The notes under the pieces: model-generated
Databases searched by the model: none
The model's input: only the letters and a program-made list of their open reading frames with translations
What the model was told of the DNA's origin: nothing
Position numbers and translations under genes: made by a program
In this document: positions 63,007 through 64,000 of the stretch, in pieces
Numbering within the stretch: position 1 is the stretch's first letter
Layout of the letters: the number at the start of each line of letters is the position of its first letter
From: Roseovarius sp.
GTDB taxonomy: Bacteria > Pseudomonadota > Alphaproteobacteria > Rhodobacterales > Rhodobacteraceae
Assembly: GCA_002720475.1 (NCBI GenBank)
Contig: PBIL01000022.1
Coordinates: 1-64,000 of the forward strand
Length of the DNA: 64,000 nucleotides
Reading direction: 5' to 3'

Positions 63007-63573
63007 TCAGAGAACCGTGACCACGGTGCCGAGCGGCACACGCTCGTAAAGCTCCTGCACATGTTCGTTGATCATGCGGATGCAGCCGTTGGAGACCGAG
63101 CGCCCGATGGATTGCGGCTCGGTCGTGCCGTGGATGCGGTAATAGGTGTCGCGCCCGTTCTGGAAGAGGTAGAGCGCGCGCGAGCCGAGCGGATTGTCCG
63201 GCCCGCCGGGCTGCACGTAATCGTTGCCCTTGAACCGGCCATAGGCGCGGGGGTCGCGCTCGATCATCTCGTCGGTGGGCCGCCAGGTGGGCCATTTCTT
63301 CTTCACGTCGATGGTGGCGGTCCCGGTGAATTCGAGCCCCGCGCGCCCCACGCCCACGCCGTAGCGGCGCGCCTGACCGGGGGCGGTGACGAGATAGAGG
63401 AAATGCGCGCGCGGCACGACGACGAGATGACCGGGCGCGTAGGCGGCGGCAAAACGCACGTCCTGCGGCATGAATTTCGGGTCAAGGGTAAAGGCGCTTG
63501 CGCGGGCCGGGATCAGGGCGGGCGCGGCCAGCGCGGCAAGGCCGGTGGCGATCAGGGAACGGCGATCGATCAT
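63007..63573 (-). CDS. L,D-transpeptidase (YkuD family)
   Basis: A 188-aa exported enzyme. The N-terminus MIDRRSLIATGLAALAAPAL resembles a Tat or Sec signal with a double arginine. The YkuD domain ends with the catalytic region: His in YRIHGTTEPQSIG and Cys in SVSNGCIRM. It should form 3-3 cross-links in peptidoglycan or attach proteins to it. The length is short and normal for the family in this group. Confidence 0.92.
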   Translation of the reverse strand: MIDRRSLIATGLAALAAPALIPARASAFTLDPKFMPQDVRFAAAYAPGHLVVVPRAHFLYLVTAPGQARRYGVGVGRAGLEFTGTATIDVKKKWPTWRPTDEMIERDPRAYGRFKGNDYVQPGGPDNPLGSRALYLFQNGRDTYYRIHGTTEPQSIGRSVSNGCIRMINEHVQELYERVPLGTVVTVL

Positions 63574-63683
63574 GGGTCTCCCTCCGAAAATTCTTTGAGC
63601 CCTTTATAAAGCGGGCGCGGCGCGGCTTCGAAAGTCAAATCCGGGTGAGCGCATGGAAAATCCGGCATCTGTGGCCTTTGCGC

Positions 63684-63776
63684 TCAGATCGCGGCCCAGT
63701 CGGCGAAGCGGCAGGGCACCGGGCGGCGATGCCAGGGCGGGCGGGGAAAGCGCGGGTCGGTCTTGCGGCGGGACAT
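63684..63776 (-). CDS. Probable small protein, 30 aa
   Basis: An ORF on the minus strand from ATG 63776 to TGA 63684 encodes MSRRKTDPRFPRPPWHRRPV then PCRFADWAAI. The ribosome site GGGGAGG stands 7 nt ahead of the ATG, much better than chance. The product is basic and proline-rich, with WH and DWAA motifs. No family is recognised with certainty. The remainder of the 63574-63874 gap has no other candidate. Confidence 0.5.
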   Translation of the reverse strand: MSRRKTDPRFPRPPWHRRPVPCRFADWAAI

Positions 63777-63874
63777 GGATAGCCTCCCCGATGGTCTGCC
63801 TGACAGCGACATGGGGGCAGGCGGACCCGGGGCCAGAGCGGATGTTCACGACGTGACGGGCCGTGAGATACCGC

Positions 63875-64000
63875 TCACGCCATGCGGAGCCGCCGCTCGC
63901 GGCGGATCACGAGAAGGATCGTGACCACCGCCGCCAAGCCCGTGAGGAACATCAGCCACAGAAGCGGAAATGCGCCGCTGCCCGGCGTCAGAAGCAGCCC
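63875..64000 (-). CDS. C-terminal end of a small membrane protein (runs off window)
   Basis: The minus-strand frame, open at the right edge, reads GAFPLLWLMFLTGLAAVVTI then LLVIRRERRLRMA and a TGA at 63875. That is one hydrophobic helix and a basic cytoplasmic tail. 41 residues are visible. The protein is not identifiable from this piece. Confidence 0.55.
   Translation of the reverse strand, partial: GLLLTPGSGAFPLLWLMFLTGLAAVVTILLVIRRERRLRMA

Overview
The window looks like chromosome of an alphaproteobacterium of the order Rhodobacterales. It is very GC-rich, densely packed and full of 4-nt ATGA-type gene overlaps. Markers that fit this group are the flagellar order motB-flgE-flgK-flgL-flgI behind CtrA-type TTAA-N7-TTAA boxes, the hemD / mitofilin-like / hemY trio, an ScfR-type acyl-CoA regulator, and a riboswitch-led thiD-O-S-G-E-F-thiY-tenA operon. 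The assignment rests on protein likeness and gene order, not on a marker RNA; no rRNA, tRNA or CRISPR array is visible.

Layout. 1-1.7 kb: nested insertion sequences, with an intact IS110-family transposase between pieces of two different IS3-family elements. 1.7-6.3 kb: a LivFGMH-type ABC importer with its binding protein, followed to 7.0 kb by wrecked catabolic genes. 7.0-8.0 kb: kdsD. 8.0-13.0 kb: a LysR regulator divergent from dabB-dabA, a DAB-type inorganic carbon uptake system. 13.0-20.2 kb: an HD hydrolase, a cell-surface sugar block (glycosyltransferase, galE, galU, kdsB, cysQ), a polysaccharide-export permease and a PPP-type phosphatase. 20.4-23.1 kb: EVE / YciI / gpsA / tsaD operon. 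23.2-26.9 kb: hemD, a mitofilin-like protein and hemY. 27.0-30.2 kb: a TRAP transporter. 30.2-36.0 kb: flagellar motor, hook and P-ring genes. 36.1-43.8 kb: pncB, a truncated LysR gene, a D-cysteine desulfhydrase/cysteate sulfo-lyase homologue, pheT, ytoQ, a universal stress protein and gatB. 43.8-49.9 kb: thiamin operon under a TPP riboswitch. 50.0-51.2 kb: a graveyard holding a GspK-aminomethyltransferase chimera and half a prepilin peptidase. 51.2-55.6 kb: yciB, a DMT transporter, ftsY and an orphan NuoE-NuoF fusion. 55.7-64.0 kb: a secreted small protein, the ScfR-type regulator, an inositol monophosphatase-like enzyme, an FtsX-type ABC exporter divergent from a GDSL esterase, a cold-shock protein, an L,D-transpeptidase, a likely 30-residue ORF and the end of a membrane protein.

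How it works together. kdsD, kdsB, galU, galE, the glycosyltransferase and the export permease all point to envelope polysaccharide made from KDO and UDP-sugars. The thi operon can make the thiazole moiety, join it to the pyrimidine and salvage degraded pyrimidine through ThiY/TenA, but thiC and the ThiX/ThiZ importer parts are not in the window. The two CtrA boxes place the flagellar genes under the cell-cycle/quorum-type CtrA regulon known in this group. Three places (1-1.7, 6.3-7.0 and 50.0-51.2 kb) hold broken genes and mark rearrangement points. The least ordinary items are the riboswitch promoter/platform, the chimeric ORF, the orphan NADH-dehydrogenase-like fusion, the overlapping divergent start codons of the esterase and ABC ATPase genes, and the unannotated small ORF near the right end.
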